The notes under the pieces: model-generated
The model's input: the letters and a program-made list of their open reading frames with translations, nothing else
Databases searched by the model: none
What the model was told of the DNA's origin: nothing
NCBI RefSeq assembly: GCF_950295315.1
Contig: NC_080165.1
Location: forward strand, 4,442,187-4,506,186
Reading direction: 5' to 3'
Length of the DNA: 64,000 nt
From: Erinaceus europaeus
Taxonomy: Eukaryota > Chordata > Mammalia > Eulipotyphla > Erinaceidae
Translations under genes and position numbers: made by a program
Part shown: positions 1 through 12,201 of the stretch, piece after piece
Numbering within the stretch: position 1 is the first letter of the stretch
Layout of the letters: each line of letters begins with the position of its first letter

Positions 1-107
1 CTTCACTGCTCATGAAGCGGCCCCCTTACAGGTGGGGAGCAGAGGCTCGAACCCAGGTCCTTGTGCAGAGTGATATGTGTACCAGGTGCACCACTGCCTG
101 GCCCCGA
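1..107 (-). repeat. tRNA-derived SINE (hedgehog type, short subtype), cut by window edge
   Basis: Read on the minus strand it starts GGGGCCAGGCAGTGGTGCACC and runs through GGGTTCGAGCC (B-box-like) and the GCTTCATGAGCAGTGAAG body. The 3' part lies outside the window. Confidence 0.85.
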
Positions 108-204
108 AATGTCTCCTCCATAACTTATCAACATCAGTTCATCTGCCAGCTTTGAAATACTAAGGGACAGAGTATCTTTGGTAGAAAAAAAAATCATAAC
201 TGTC

Positions 205-546
205 GGGAGTCAGGCGTTAGCACAGCGGGTTATGTGCAGGTGGTGCAAAGTACAAGGAACCGCGTAAGGATCCCGGTTCGAGCCCCCGGCTCCCCATCTG
301 CAGGGGAGTCGCTTCACAGGCGGTGAAGCAGGTCTGCAGGTGTCTGTCTTTCTCTCCCCCTCTCTGTCTTCCCCTCCTCTCTCCATTTCTCTCTGTCATA
401 CGCAACAACAACGTCAACAACAACGTCAAAAACAACTACAACAATTACAACAACAATAATAACTACAACAATAAAACAACAAGGGCAACAAAAGGGAATA
501 AATACATACATATTTTTTAAAAGAAAACAAAAAATATTTTTTAAAA
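205..546 (+). repeat. tRNA-derived SINE, long CAACAA-tail subtype
   Basis: It has a tRNA-like head with GGTTCGAGCCCCC (Pol III B box), the GGGGAGTCGCTTCACAGGCGG body, a pyrimidine-rich stretch and a CAACAA/AATAAA tail running into A/T runs. It is flanked by a 13-bp TSD, AATCATAACTGTC at 192-204 and AATCAGAACTGTC at 547-559, with one mismatch. Confidence 0.92.
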
Positions 547-559
547 AATCAGAACTGTC

Positions 560-1093
560 TTTTTCAATCTGGAAGTCATATTTTTTTCCTGCCAGAAATA
601 AATTGCTTAGAAGGTTATTCAACAGAAAAAAAAAAAGACCATTTAAGTCAAGCTATGAAATATAACTAATATATCTGGAAAATTTAAAGTAAACAAAACA
701 CTCAACTTCTGTAGATTAAATCATATAAGGACCATTTTATGAGAATGAACTTAAGTCTTCATGGCATATATTGAGAACATGAGTAGTGCAGTGAGAAAAT
801 CTACTGAGGTTAAGTTTCTACAGATATGCTAATACTTAACTTTTTTTTTGCATTTCATTTGAACCTAGAGCTTCTATAATAACATACCTCTTATAAATCA
901 CAAAAATAAATATATGGGCTGCGCACATTTTAAGAAAAGAAAGAATAACTATTTACTTTTCTGACTATTCCAATCTAATCACAATGTACTTTTCTTGTCT
1001 GTAGCAATAGAAAGGAGCACCTCCTACTAGAACAAGTTGAAATATGCTTAAAACAATTGTCCTGCGATAGGGTTTTACTGTATAGCTTTAAAA

Positions 1094-1096
<3 letters not shown>
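560..1096. other. AT-rich sequence, nothing recognised
   Basis: I see no repeat of the local families, no extended open frame and no RNA gene signature. Confidence 0.5.

Positions 1097-1153
<57 letters not shown>
1097..1153. repeat. (TA)n microsatellite
   Basis: About 28 uninterrupted TA units. The short frames on both strands that read it as alternating I and Y are artefacts. Confidence 0.97.
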
Positions 1154-1155
<2 letters not shown>

Positions 1156-2917
1156 TTACATGAGAACAAGCCCATTACAGCAAATTGTATGTCATTTAAA
1201 ATGATAAAAAAAAAAAAAAACCTTTTACTGGTTCTTGCAGTTAGGGGTATAATTTGAATACCTAGAAAATCAATATCTGCTGCAGGATGTGATTACAGAC
1301 AAATAATTGAAGTATCAGACAAGCAGTGAACCACAGGGCTTCTCTGTGCAGGCAGCAAGGCACTGTGACCAGAAAGCTCTTCTCAGTACTTGCGGACCTC
1401 AGGTTGTAATTACATAAAACTTTTAAATGTACTATATTTTCAAAAGAACCTGTTGGGATAATCATTTAAGGAAAGAAAAAAAAATCTAAAAATATAAGAA
1501 TTGACACTTCACCTGCGGCAAGAGAGAAGGAAGTGCTTAGCGGTAGATGGATAAGAAACTGGAGAGCCTAGTTCAGGACACCTTCACAATGCCGTCCGCC
1601 TGCCACTTGGGTTCTTTCATGCTGGGCTTGGAGTGTCTTAGAAGCCGCCAGTTTCATTCTTCCACATCACCAGGAGCTGTCCTTTCTCTCCACTCACTTT
1701 CAAAAGCTTGAGTCTTTCTTCCGGGCTGACTCATATCTTCTTCTGAAAAGACTTTCTAAGGTGCAGAAAGCTCTTTCAACTGGAGTCTCTGAGAGACACA
1801 GCCCCTCCTCCTCCATCCTCCCAGCACAAGGACGGTGGTGTGTGGCACCGTGCAGATGCTCATGCCCACAGGGGGAGGCAGGTGGGCATCCAGGGAAAGA
1901 GCCAGAGGCAAACTAACTAAGCTGGAGGTGGAGAGAGCACCAGACGTGTGGCTCAGAGTTGGGTGGAACGCAGGGTGGCTGGATGTCTGGTAACCAGGAT
2001 GTACAGCACTGAAGATGCCGTTCCTTTGCCCTGTTCTAATTGAGGTGGGTGTGCTTGTGAGAATTCGATCACAATTTCACTTACCTTTAAATTCTTCAAA
2101 GAAAAAACAGCAACTGCACGCATTTGCATGAAGCTCCACCTTGAGAATATTGACAGCTGTGCTCAGAAGTGTGTCTGTCAGGTAGAAAGATTTGTTGAAT
2201 GGTATTTCTTCATATGTAGCTATAAGAGATATGCATAGATTCACAAATAATATAGATTATGGACAGGAGATGCATAGATCTGTGCATACAAGTACACTTG
2301 GTATCATTTCGGTACATATAAAGCAGAAGGATTGTTTTTTTCTATTTCTTGCTAAATACCATCAGGAGTTTCTTTTGTGACTATGATTAGCAAATATATT
2401 TCTTGGAACTCATGGAGCTCTGCCACAAAATTAAAATATTTGACTGTGCCTTATCATTCTAACTTCCTATTGAGATCAGCCAGTCCATTCTCCTCAAGGG
2501 GGACTCAGCTGCAGCTTATCTTTGACACAGTTACTGCAAAGTAACATCAGTTCTATGGTTTTCTCATGTTAAGAAAATTTCCAATGTTTATGATGCCATT
2601 AAATTCAGCTCGAGACTCATTAGCAAGTAGTCACGAATTCCTTGTATTGCTCAATTAAGGACCAAAAAAAGAAACAATCTCATATGTTTTATGCCACAAT
2701 GGGAACCGAATCAATAATAATTATAGTCATTGCATTTTAAGTGGTGACTTCCCAAAGTCCACATCTTAGTAACTGTATCCTTGAATTCTACATATCGCTG
2801 TAACTTCGAGATGATAGCCACGTCTCTGTAGCATGACGGAATTTCTGTGAAATGCATCCACCCTGTGGTGGGATTGTGATGGAGCTGGAGGCAGATAGCC
2901 TGAACCGTTTGTCTCTG
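1154..2917. other. Unassigned sequence, partly GC-richer (about 1500-2060)
   Basis: This stretch is not similar to the other repeats in the window. Between 1500 and 2060 the base composition is more balanced than its surroundings, but I found no convincing exon: no long frame on either strand and no splice-flanked block. Confidence 0.4.
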
Positions 2918-3254
2918 CTTCGGTGACACAGAAATTGCCATGCACAAGGAGCCAGGGTCCAGGCCTGGCTTGCCACCTTCAGGGAGTCCGCTTCTCAAGC
3001 ATTGAAGCAAGTCTGCAAGAGTCTATCTTTCTCTCTCCCTCTCTATCTTCCCCTCTGCCCTCAATTTTGCTGGGCTAGCCTGAGAGTGTTTCTTCCTGGT
3101 CACGTGCTCTCTGGGTTGGAGAGAACTCAGCTGGAGCCAACCTAGGCTGCTGCCTACTCAGCGACGTGGGAGAGGAACCAGGAACTCTCATGGCTGAGCA
3201 GGAACGCGATGCAATTCTCCTTTATTGATCAGAAACAACATCTTTTATATAGCT

Positions 3255-4618
3255 TTTTTTTTTATTATTTAAGAAAGGATTAATTAACAAAACCATAGGG
3301 TAGGAGGGAATTCCACACAATTCCCACCACGCAATTTCCATATCCCACCCCCTCCCCTGATAGCTTTCCCATTCTCTATCCCTCTGGGAGCATGGACCCA
3401 GGGTCATTGTGGGTTGCAGAAGGTAGAAGGTCTGGCTTCTGTAATTACTTCCACGCTGAACATGGGCGTTGACTGGTCGGTCCATACTCCCAGTCTGCCT
3501 CTCTCTTTCCCAAGTAGGGTGGGTCTCTGGGGAAGCAGAGCTCCAGGACACATTGGTGGGGTCTTCAGTCCAGGGAAGCCTGGCCGGCATCCTGATGACA
3601 TCTGGAACCTGGTGACTGAAAAGAGAGTTAACGTACGAAGCCAAACAAATTGTTGAGCAATCATGGACCCAAAGCTTGGAATAGTGGAGAGGAAGTGTTA
3701 GGGGGGTACTAACTGAAAACTCTAGTGTACTTCTGCTTTCAGGTATATATTTTGCAGTAGTTTACGGATACATGTGAACATATACTCTCTCTCACAGAAA
3801 CTGGTGTATATCTAGGTTTTGGGACTTTGTTAGAAAGTGAACCACCTGGGATGGAATTAGAGTATACTATGAAAGGAAAGGTCTCACCCGAGTAATGAAG
3901 CTGAAGGGTTGTCATTCCACATGTGAAGTCTCTGGATACAGTCTGAAGTGAAGCATGTTGAGGTGGCAATCGTTGTGTTGGTTAGGTTGTGATTGGCAGA
4001 TGCAATATTATTTGATAGGTCACTGATTGTCAGAGAAATGCAAATTAAGACAACACTAAGATACCACCTCACTCCTGTAAGAATGGCATACATCAAAAAG
4101 GACAGCAGCAACAAATGCTGGAGAGGTTGTGGGGACAGAGGAACCCTTTTACATTGCTGGTGGGGATGTAAATTGGTACAGCCTCTGTGGAGAGCAGTCT
4201 GGAAAACTCTCAGAAGGCTAGACATGGACCTTCCATATGACCCAGTAATTCCTCTCCTGGGGTTATACCCCAAGGACTCCATAACACCCAACCAAAAAGA
4301 GGTGTGTACTCCTATGTTCATAGCAGCACAATTCATAGTAGCTAAAACCTGGAAGCAACCCAGGTGCCCAACAACAGATGAGTGGCTGAGAAAGCTGTGG
4401 TATATATACACAATGGAATACTATGCAGCTATCAAGAACAATGAGCCCACCTTCTCTGACCCATCTTGGACAGAGCTAGAAGGAATTATGTTAAGTGAGC
4501 TAAGTCAGAAAGATAAAGATGAGTATGGGATGATCCCACTCATCAACAGAAGTTGATTAAGAAGATCTGAAAGGGAAACTAAAAGCAGGACCTGACCATT
4601 GTAAGTAGGGCACCAAAG
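3255..4618 (-). mobile_element. 5'-truncated, internally inverted L1 inserted in LTR 'A'
   Basis: The 3' end with its poly(A), seen as a T run at 3254-3263, and the 3' UTR (3255 to about 3980) lie on the minus strand. The upstream part, ORF2 C-terminus plus the start of the 3' UTR (about 3990-4618), lies on the plus strand. The insertion is bounded by a 9-bp TSD TATATAGCT at 3246-3254 and 4619-4627. This is the classic twin-priming structure of L1 insertions. The related LTR at 27727 reads straight through the equivalent site and acts as an empty-site reference. Confidence 0.87.
3993..4556 (+). pseudogene. L1 ORF2 C-terminal fragment
   Basis: A 187-codon open frame reads as the end of L1 ORF2p, the reverse transcriptase/endonuclease of LINE-1. 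It has [19 protein letters not shown], the Cys-rich [28 protein letters not shown], then [11 protein letters not shown] and a normal-looking stop at 4554-4556. Endonuclease and RT core domains are absent. The frame is intact only because the insertion is young; it lies inverted relative to its own 3' UTR and cannot make a working protein. Confidence 0.9.
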
Positions 4619-4986
4619 TATATAGCTCTTTAACCGGAAGTGGCAAATGGGGAAAGGAAATGGCTAGAAGATGGGGCAGAACAAAAAAAAAAGAGCATGA
4701 GCATAGAAAGCTTCCATAGCGGCTGTTGTGAAGGTTCTAACCAGTGAGATTAAACCAATACCCTTCAGGCAGGGCAGGTCTCAGGCAAAACAGTGATTAT
4801 GTAAATAGACCACAGCATCAAGCAATGCAGGGAATCTGGTGTAATGACCAACACAATTTCTATCATAGCCAATAAAACTGCTGTGTTTGTGGTGGGGTGG
4901 TTGTGGGGATGGCCCCCGACAGCAGTGGATTCATAGTGCAGACACACCCATCCCCAGCAAGAACCCTGGTGGCAATTAAAAAAAAA

Positions 4987-5594
4987 GTAAATGTCCCAAA
5001 TTTTCTTGAAAATGGAGCAAATATCTTCATTTAGGGAGTAATTTATGTGAGGAGAAGAGATTACTATCCATAAATCATGTGAGGAGAAGAGAATATTATC
5101 CATGTTGGTGTGGTCTTCTTAAAATAAAAGACAGGATTCTATCACTTCTTTACACCTTTAATACAGAAGAAATTGCATCACAGGGCCTGTTCAAGGGTGC
5201 TGACTGGTGTCATTTCTGAGCAAGTGACCTAACAGACTAACATCTCTAAAGAGAGTCCATTGCAACAGCAGTCTCTTCAGATAGTCCACATTTCAGTGAA
5301 TGTTTTGTTGGACTTATTGTGAGACATAAAGCATGATTTGGTAAAATTCCTTATAAAATTAGATAGTAAATATTTAAGGTTTCTGGGCCATACACATGGC
5401 CTCTGTTATAACTACTGAAATGTGTCTCTGTAGCATGAAAAACAACCATAGACAATTCTTAAATGAATAGATCCGTGTACTAAGAAAACCCATTAAAAAA
5501 AAAAAAAACAGGGTGCCAACATTTGGTTTATAAATTGCTAACTCCAGATTTTATAAGATTCAAGTTTGAGAGATTAAATTTGAGGAGACATTAC
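4987..5594. other. Unassigned sequence with a small 32-bp tandem duplication
   Basis: From 5046 and again from 5078 the motif TGTGAGGAGAAGAGA is repeated with a period of 32 bp. An A run lies at 5494-5507. Nothing else was recognised. Confidence 0.45.
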
Positions 5595-5735
5595 ATCCCC
5601 CCCAGCCCCACCCCAGCACTTTTTTGGCTTATGTTCAGTGAGGGCAGGGGGAGGAAGGGACTGAACCTGGGACTTTGGCACCTCAGGCGAGAGAGTCTCT
5701 TTGCATAACCATTATACCAACTACCCCCACCCCAG
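5595..5735 (-). repeat. Old tRNA-like SINE (GGTTATGCAAAGA family)
   Basis: On the minus strand it reads GGTATAATGGTTATGCAAAGA, CTCTCGCCTGAGGTGCC, CCAGGTTCAGTCCC. This head recurs at 20051, 41378 and 55108. Confidence 0.75.
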
Positions 5736-7478
5736 CCAAAGGAAAAATGGTTTCTAATTCAGAAAAGTCATTATGACATTTTAAATGAGAATTCAATTTA
5801 AATAAACTTTGCTTCAAACCTGTCCTAAAGGGGGTGGTGTTGCTGTTAGCCCATTTCGGTTAGATAAGTATATATATTTATGTACACACATATATGATTT
5901 TGTTGATATATTTAGGGATTCACTAGGAAATAATTTTGCAGAGATAGAGACAAACCAAACATTACAAAGTCTTCAATGGAGGAAAATTACATGATAAAGT
6001 GAACTAAAACCCCATTTTCTCTGTTTGAGTATTTTTGTAATAAGCAGGAAAATGATAGTTAACAAAAAAAGTCATGATATTTTTATTTTACTTTTTAAAT
6101 GACATTATTTTAAATTATTTGACGTTGAAAGCCTAAATTGAATAAGCTATTCACTGGCCTGGATTCAGTATTTCTGAGAAGTTGGCAAGAGCTTTGAGTA
6201 AAGTAGACTCCATCTTGTCCTTCAACATCTGTGATGGTGATGAGATCTAGGTGAGAAGTCAGGGCCTGCCTCACTTCCCTGTCCTACACAGGCAAGGACG
6301 ACAATTCACTGGCTTCTTTCATTTCCCAACAATTTCTATTCGATAACAATGAGAGAACACTGACATTCTGTTATCATTAAAGACTAAGAAAGACACAGAA
6401 AACACTTATGTTGACAAATTCTGAGGACTCTTTTGAACCAATTCAAAGTATTAGACCAAAGATGTCATCTTAGTATACTGTTCTATTGAATCATTTCATA
6501 TTTCCCTATACCCTCTGAGTGAGACTACTCATAGGCTATGTCCCCAAAACGCCATCACTGTGTTCAAATAAACTCTTAATTTTAATACAGTGTGGTTACT
6601 CTAAGTTGACAAGATAAATAAGATTTAACGGATATGCATCAGCAATAGGAATTCAATACTATCCAGAAGTTTACTACACAGACCCACTTCCACCTTTTTT
6701 TCTTTCTTTCTTTCTTCCTTTCTTTCTTATAATTCTCATGCCTGGATAGTTTCAGTTTACAAAGTATTTCAGTATATAATCAATATTAATTATAAATAAA
6801 ACAGATTAGGTATTGGGTCATCTATAGACTTTCATACTTTGTAGAGAAGCAGAAACACAAACCATTGTCACTAAACTTTAAGGGAATCTGACACTTTACA
6901 TCAGAAATCACATGAATTCCTGCAGACTTAATTTGCACTTTTTCCTTAGATGATACCGACAGTTTGTTTGTTTGTTTGTTTGTTTGTTTTTTGACTCCCT
7001 GCTTCTTCCTGAGTTAATCACGACTACATTTTCCTAGGGCACAGTGAGCAATGTGTTGGCTTCCTGTGTAGTCATCAGGTTTGATTGCAATTAAGTCTTT
7101 TATTTTATTATAACACATTCTCCTGGAGCTGTCCTACAGGTCTGAAGCAATTAGTATGATTGGGTTATTTCCCCTTTAATATTTAGGTTAGTAAAAAGCG
7201 CACTCCTGAATTTAGAAAGCAGACGTCTTGGATTCCACACCAAAGTATGATTATACATAAATAATACACGTGCATATGTTATGTACATATGTGTTTACAC
7301 AGAGCTACCTTTTGAGGTGGCAGTAGAGCTGGAGCAGATAGAAAGATAATGAATTTCAACTAAGTGTCTAGTTTGAGGGACTTTCCATCTCTGTGGTACA
7401 TTACTAGCAAACTGTTCTGTTATGCAAATAGAGTTGATGGAAAGTCTATATTAAAAGAAAGTCATACTTTGCTTGCCC
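5736..7478. other. Mostly unique AT-rich sequence with two microsatellites
   Basis: It contains a (TTTC)n run at about 6697-6728 and a (GTTT)n run at 6962-6990. I see nothing coding on either strand. Confidence 0.5.
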
Positions 7479-7489
7479 TAGTCTTTCTT

Positions 7490-7772
7490 TTTTAAAATTT
7501 TTTTAATATTTATTTATTTTCTCTTTTGTTGCCCTTGTTTTATTTATTGTCGTTGTAGTTATTATTTTTGTTGTTATTGATATCGTCGTTGTTAGGTAGG
7601 ACAGAGAGAAGTGGAGAGAGAAGGGGAAGACAGAGAGGGGGAGAGAAAAATAGACACCTGCAGACCTGCTTCACCGCCTGTGAAGTGACCCCCCCCTGCA
7701 GGTGGGGAGCCGGGGGCTCGAACCGGGATCTTTACACCGGTCCTTGGGCTTTGCACCACCTGCACTTAGTCT
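7490..7772 (-). repeat. tRNA-derived SINE, long subtype
   Basis: Full-length antisense copy. The tail lies near 7490-7600 and the B box is seen as GGGGGCTCGAACC. The TSD TAGTCTTTCTT is exact at 7479-7489 and 7773-7783. Confidence 0.93.
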
Positions 7773-8015
7773 TAGTCTTTCTTAATTGAAAGTTAATATT
7801 CCTATAAAAATCTCCCCAGAGCACCGTGCAGTTCTGTCTTATGATGTTTCTAGTACTTGAACCTGGGTCCTGGGAGCCTCGGGTATGAAAGCCTTTCATA
7901 TAGCTACCATTTACTCTCTTTGACCTAGTACTCCTCATTTTGTGTTTGAGTGTATGCTAGGGATATGATTCATTTCCTTCAACTAATCTTGCTTTTTTTG
8001 TTAACTATGATGTTT

Positions 8016-8298
8016 TCTTTTTATTATTATTCTTTATTTATTCCCTTTAGTTGCCCTTGTTGTTTTTTATTGTTGTAGTTATTATTATTGTTGTCATTGT
8101 TGGATAGGACAGAGAGAAATGGAGAGAGGAGGGGAAGACAGAAAGGTGAGAGAAAGACAGACACCTGCAGACCTGCTTCACCGCCTGTGAAGCGACGCCC
8201 CTGCAGGTGGGGAGCCGGGGTTCGAACTAGGATCCTTATGCCGGTCCTTGTGCTTTGTGCCACCTGCGCTTAACCCGCTGCACTACCGCCCAGCTCCC
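8016..8298 (-). repeat. tRNA-derived SINE, long subtype
   Basis: Antisense full-length copy with a 13-bp exact TSD AACTATGATGTTT at 8003-8015 and 8299-8311. The exact duplications suggest a recent insertion. Confidence 0.94.
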
Positions 8299-8311
8299 AA
8301 CTATGATGTTT

Positions 8312-8867
8312 CTTAAGTTTGTTCATGTTCTTGATTTGTTAGAAACTTGACTCTCATGCCCCGTCTCTGGCATACTCACTACATTTTGCAGAGGTAACTT
8401 ATTTACAGTTTAAAGGCAACTTTATTTTACATTTTTTCTCTGATTTTGCCATTGCTTGTAAGCATGAGGAAAAGTCAATTAGTCTTCAAATGACTGTATA
8501 TGTATGCCCAGGGATTTTAACAAGAGCGTCACAAATCCATTACATCTGCTTCAAGGTATCTATGTAAAATCTTTGATTTTCCAGTTAACTCTTTTAGACT
8601 GTTTCAATAAATGTCCCTATACATACTTGGAGGAATATATATTTGAAAATACAGCTTACGTTTTGTTTTTGGAAGCTATCTAGAGAGAAGATATATTTGG
8701 ACACAATTTTTAAACCTGATAGTGCCAAGATAAATCTTCGGCCAGAGTATTAAAAGTTTAGTTATTAAATTATCGTAAATAGTTATATTTAATGTTTCAT
8801 TCATCCATTCTAAACTAAAAATTCCCTTAAATTATATGCAGATAATTCTACATAAGAAATTAATGTT
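8312..8867. other. AT-rich, nothing recognised
   Basis: I found no repeat family member or open frame of note up to the retroviral insertion. Confidence 0.5.
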
Positions 8868-8874
8868 AATGTAC

Positions 8875-9286
8875 TGTGCACATGTCCCCTCAGGCTAGTG
8901 CCAGTTCCCGCGAGAGTTGGAAATTCTCGGAGCACCTGTTCTGCCATGTTGTCCCCTCTGGCTAGTGCCACTTCCTGTGAGAGTTAATACGATATTCTTG
9001 AAGTGCCCTCCCCAACCAATCCTGTCCCAGCTCGTCACTCCCTGTTTTTGCCCTATAAAGCCCTTCTTATGCCCCTCGCCTTTCTTGCCTGCTCTCTTGC
9101 CTGCTTTTTCTTCGGTGATTAGATGCAGGGAAGGCTGCAGTGCGAGACAGACATTTTTGTTACCTCCACATGGCCTGAACCACTGCGCGCTCACCCAACT
9201 CTGAGGTGCCCGCATGAATAAAGAATTGTGTTCCCTCTCTGCTCCGGACCTCTTCTCGCTCTCTCTCCTCTGCGTCTCAGCCGACA
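8875..9286 (+). repeat. 5' LTR of the endogenous retrovirus
   Basis: It begins TGTGCACATG and ends CAGCCGACA. It contains AACCAAT near 9014, a TATAAAG at 9054-9060 within CCCTATAAAG and AATAAA at 9217-9222. A second internal echo of the start (CCTCTGGCTAGTGCCA near 8954) repeats the opening CCTCAGGCTAGTGCCA, a partial duplication of U3. Confidence 0.9.
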
Positions 9287-9288
9287 CC

Positions 9289-9306
9289 TGGTGCCCGAAC
9301 AGGGAC
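9289..9306 (+). promoter_or_regulatory. Retroviral primer-binding site (tRNA-Lys type)
   Basis: TGGTGCCCGAACAGGGAC lies two bases after the 5' LTR. It pairs with the 3' end of tRNA-Lys, differing at one base from the usual Lys3 site. This is where minus-strand DNA synthesis would have been primed. Confidence 0.88.
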
Positions 9307-12181
9307 CGGCACCAACGTGGGACCTATCTGGCCCAGTCCCCAGATAAGTAAAGCCATCTGGCTACCTATCCACTATGGGCTGCCTTTCTACTTATGAAGA
9401 GGTTTCCCAAAGCCTCTACTCTTTCTTCATGAGACAGTTTCTCTGTCTCTGGAACATTTTGCTCTGGGCCACACCTTGGTTTCTCTTGACCATGATTGTA
9501 GCTCTTGGGAGATGTGCGGGGTCCCCTCCCGTGTCTCCCGCAGGAAGCACTGACTCTAACCTGAAAAACAGCCCTAATCTAACCAAGCATGAGGCTGTCG
9601 CCCAGAGGCTCCTATTTCAGCAGACACGTCTTCGGCTGCCACCACAGCTTCTGCAGCCCTTCCCCCTGACACTTTTCCCAGAGGCAGGACATCCTCTGGG
9701 ACTCATAATACAAAATGGCAAAATCTAAAAAAAAATTAGTTCACAGAGCCCCAAAACAAAATCTCCCTACCATTTCTCTCTTCCCCCCTCACTCTCTCTA
9801 AATATCTTAAGCCTGCTTGCTGTCTAACCCCTCTGCTTTCAATAGTGTTTTTTAAGAGAATGATCTGAATGACAGAATTTTTGTATGACCCATTTTGCTG
9901 TGAGTATTCTGAAATTTAATTGACTTAAAAAAATGCTAGATGCAGACATGGTTTCTAGAGACATCCAAAAAACAGTACAAAAAATTGTTTTTCTCCTCTT
10001 TTGATTTTTTTGAAGTCTTAGACTAAATATAAAATGTTTTAGTCTTAAACCATGTGAGTAGAAATGGTTCAACTAAGACAGTACAGATCTAAATTTGTGT
10101 TTAAAATGACATGTCTTCGTAACAAAAGTTTTTATCCTATTGTATATTAAAGACCATGTTTATGTGTGTGTTTAAAGTTTGGTAAACACTAACTTTAAGG
10201 TTAAAAAATGTAACTTTAAGGCTACATTCTTACCAGGCAAAGTTAAATAAAAGAGTTTTCAACATAATGCTCATAAAGGTAAAATTAATTTGCATTTAAA
10301 GTCTGAGGTAAAAACTAGTTAAAAATCAATATATTTTAACTAAAAATTGTTCTGAAAATCCTGCCCACACCTAGGGCGTGTCTCCATCTTAAATGGGTGT
10401 AACCAAAGATATAAAAAAGACATTATTGATATGTAAAGCTCTCAAATACCTTCTCAATTAGAGGTAGAACTAGCCCAGGCAAATGAAAGATCACACAATG
10501 GTTATGCTAATGATTCTCATGCCTGAGGCTCTGGCAATGGTTGTTTGCCTTACCACATTTTATTGTGCTTAAATTGGTTAAAAAGCCTTAAAATGATATG
10601 AGAAAGACCTTCCAAAATTATAAAGATACTTAACCCAATTATAATCATCGAGTTATCAATTATAGTAAACTTCTAACTTGTTACAAGTTTTTTTTTTTCC
10701 ACAAGTAAGTGATTACAGCTGTCAAGCCTTCACATGAAAAAGCATCTGCTTATATGGTAAGGTATTAAACTATAAGAAGTTCCTCCATATGCAACTTATG
10801 TGAATTAACGACATTCACATATTTTTCTACACTTATTTGGTATATCTCGTTTTGCCACTATAGGGATGCCTTTGTCAGCCAACCATTTAAAGATATTTCC
10901 CTTTATAACATCACCCATGCCACAGACATCCCTTACTACCCCCATGACAAATGGTTGTTGAGAAGGCCCACCAAATGCCTAGGCTCAATTAAGTAAAGAA
11001 AGAAATAAGGGGAGATACATCTCCCCAATATTCAGTTGGCTAAGGCACCAAACCTCTTTTTTATATAAAAAAAAAATTCAAATAAGATGCCCTGCTAACC
11101 ATGGGAAGCAGATTCTTTGTGTTTCCTTCACAGGAATCCGAGGAAAAACCATCTGGACCCCTGCACACTCTGACATTGCCCACTAGATGGCCCGACTACA
11201 GTGGCACACTCCCCAAAACCCATGATATGACCTGACATGATCTGAAAAACCTGATTCACAGATTCCAAAGACAGAACGTTCTTATTGCCTGTCTGCCCTT
11301 CTTGATTCTGTTTTGCCCTTCACACTTTGGCAGTTCCAGCCCACTCTCTACAGTAAAGTGGAAGTCAGGTGGCTGACCTTCCCCATGGAGATAGACATAC
11401 AGCATTTCATCCCCTGGCATTTCTCCTGGTCATCTGCATTGGACTGAGACTTCTATCGGACTTGCTGGTACACCCATTGGACACTTTACACAATTTTGCA
11501 GCAGCTTCCTTCCCTTCATGCTGCCATTTTTTCAAAGACTGACCCGCACTAGTTCATGGACTTTGCAGCCAGTTGCCTTGGGGACTGTACAGTGCCAAAC
11601 AGCCCCTTCACTTGGCAGGCACATCCTCCCACCTGCAGGCCCTGCCCTTTGAGGTAGGAAATGTCCCTTCCCCCTGTTACTAGGCCCTGCCCTTTGAGGC
11701 AGGAGATGCCCCCCAGAGGCAGGAAATGCCCCTTTATGCACCAAGCCTTCCCTTGGCATCACACTGGCTCTTACTGCTACCCTACTTGTCCCTTCCTGTT
11801 TTGTTATATCATTCAGGTTTATGCCCAAAAGGTTTCTGCTCACCCCTACACTACTATTCCTCTGTCACAGATGAAGTCTTTTACAGACATTGAACCGTCT
11901 TAATGCAATGACTAGATAGAAAGATAGGAAAAGATGTAGAAATATTGTGAAGAGATGGTGGAGCTTGGCAGAGCTTAACCTATGAGATGAATCCCTCCAG
12001 GTAAGTCTCTCTCTCTACAGAGGGGTTGAGCACAGGGAGGACACATAAATCTCACCAGGTTGTAGCCATGTAAGTCTTCCCTTCCTCACAAAAACATCCT
12101 ACATCTTCCCACCTGAGCATGGCATTCCTTAAAAAACATTTAAGCCTGCTCCATCCTAAATTTCCACTATGGCCATTAGGT
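9307..12181 (+). pseudogene. Degenerate internal region of the retrovirus
   Basis: The longest frame here, 117 codons at 9375-9728, starts with Met-Gly where gag would begin. I cannot align it to a known matrix protein and it stops early. The rest is AT-rich (about 9840-10900) then more balanced, with stops in all frames. No catalytic motif of pol is visible. Confidence 0.6.
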
Positions 12182-12198
12182 AAAAAGAAAGGGGGAGA
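12182..12198 (+). promoter_or_regulatory. Polypurine tract before the 3' LTR
   Basis: AAAAAGAAAGGGGGAGA sits three bases before the 3' LTR, the usual plus-strand primer position in retroviruses. Confidence 0.85.
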
Positions 12199-12201
12199 TG
12201 C

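Larger units (their letters stand above)
3068..4853 (-). mobile_element. Solo LTR 'A' of an endogenous retrovirus, interrupted by an L1
   Basis: Minus-strand LTR bounded by TG...CA ends and an exact 6-bp TSD, CAATTT at 3062-3067 and 4854-4859. The U5 side is 3068-3254 and the U3 side 4619-4853. On the minus strand it carries an AATAAA (complement of CTTTATTGATC near 3220) and a TATATAA just upstream. It is closely related to LTR 'C' at 27727-28603. No internal retroviral sequence remains, so it formed by LTR-LTR recombination. Confidence 0.88.
2918..4986 (+). repeat. Host SINE split by a solo LTR
   Basis: The head and body are at about 2918-3067 (GCACAAGGAGCCAGGG, GAAGCAAGTCTGCA, pyrimidine tract ending CTCAATTT). 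The element resumes at 4854 with CAATTTCTATCATAGCCAATAAA and the extended 3' end (GTGGATTCATAGTG, CCCTGGTGGCAATTAAAA). Removing the LTR and one CAATTT copy restores the usual SINE order. The 5' boundary is approximate. Confidence 0.8.

Noticed and set aside
1565..1640. Minus-strand frame ending MKEPKWQADGIVKVS followed by a stop
   Set aside because: It reads like the end of a protein, but an in-frame stop lies about 20 codons upstream, no splice acceptor is evident and it is too short to support.
4850..4925. End of LTR 'A' placed at CCCCCGACA (4912-4921)
   Set aside because: This resembles the end of LTR 'C', but the exact CAATTT TSD and the resuming SINE sequence place the boundary at 4853.
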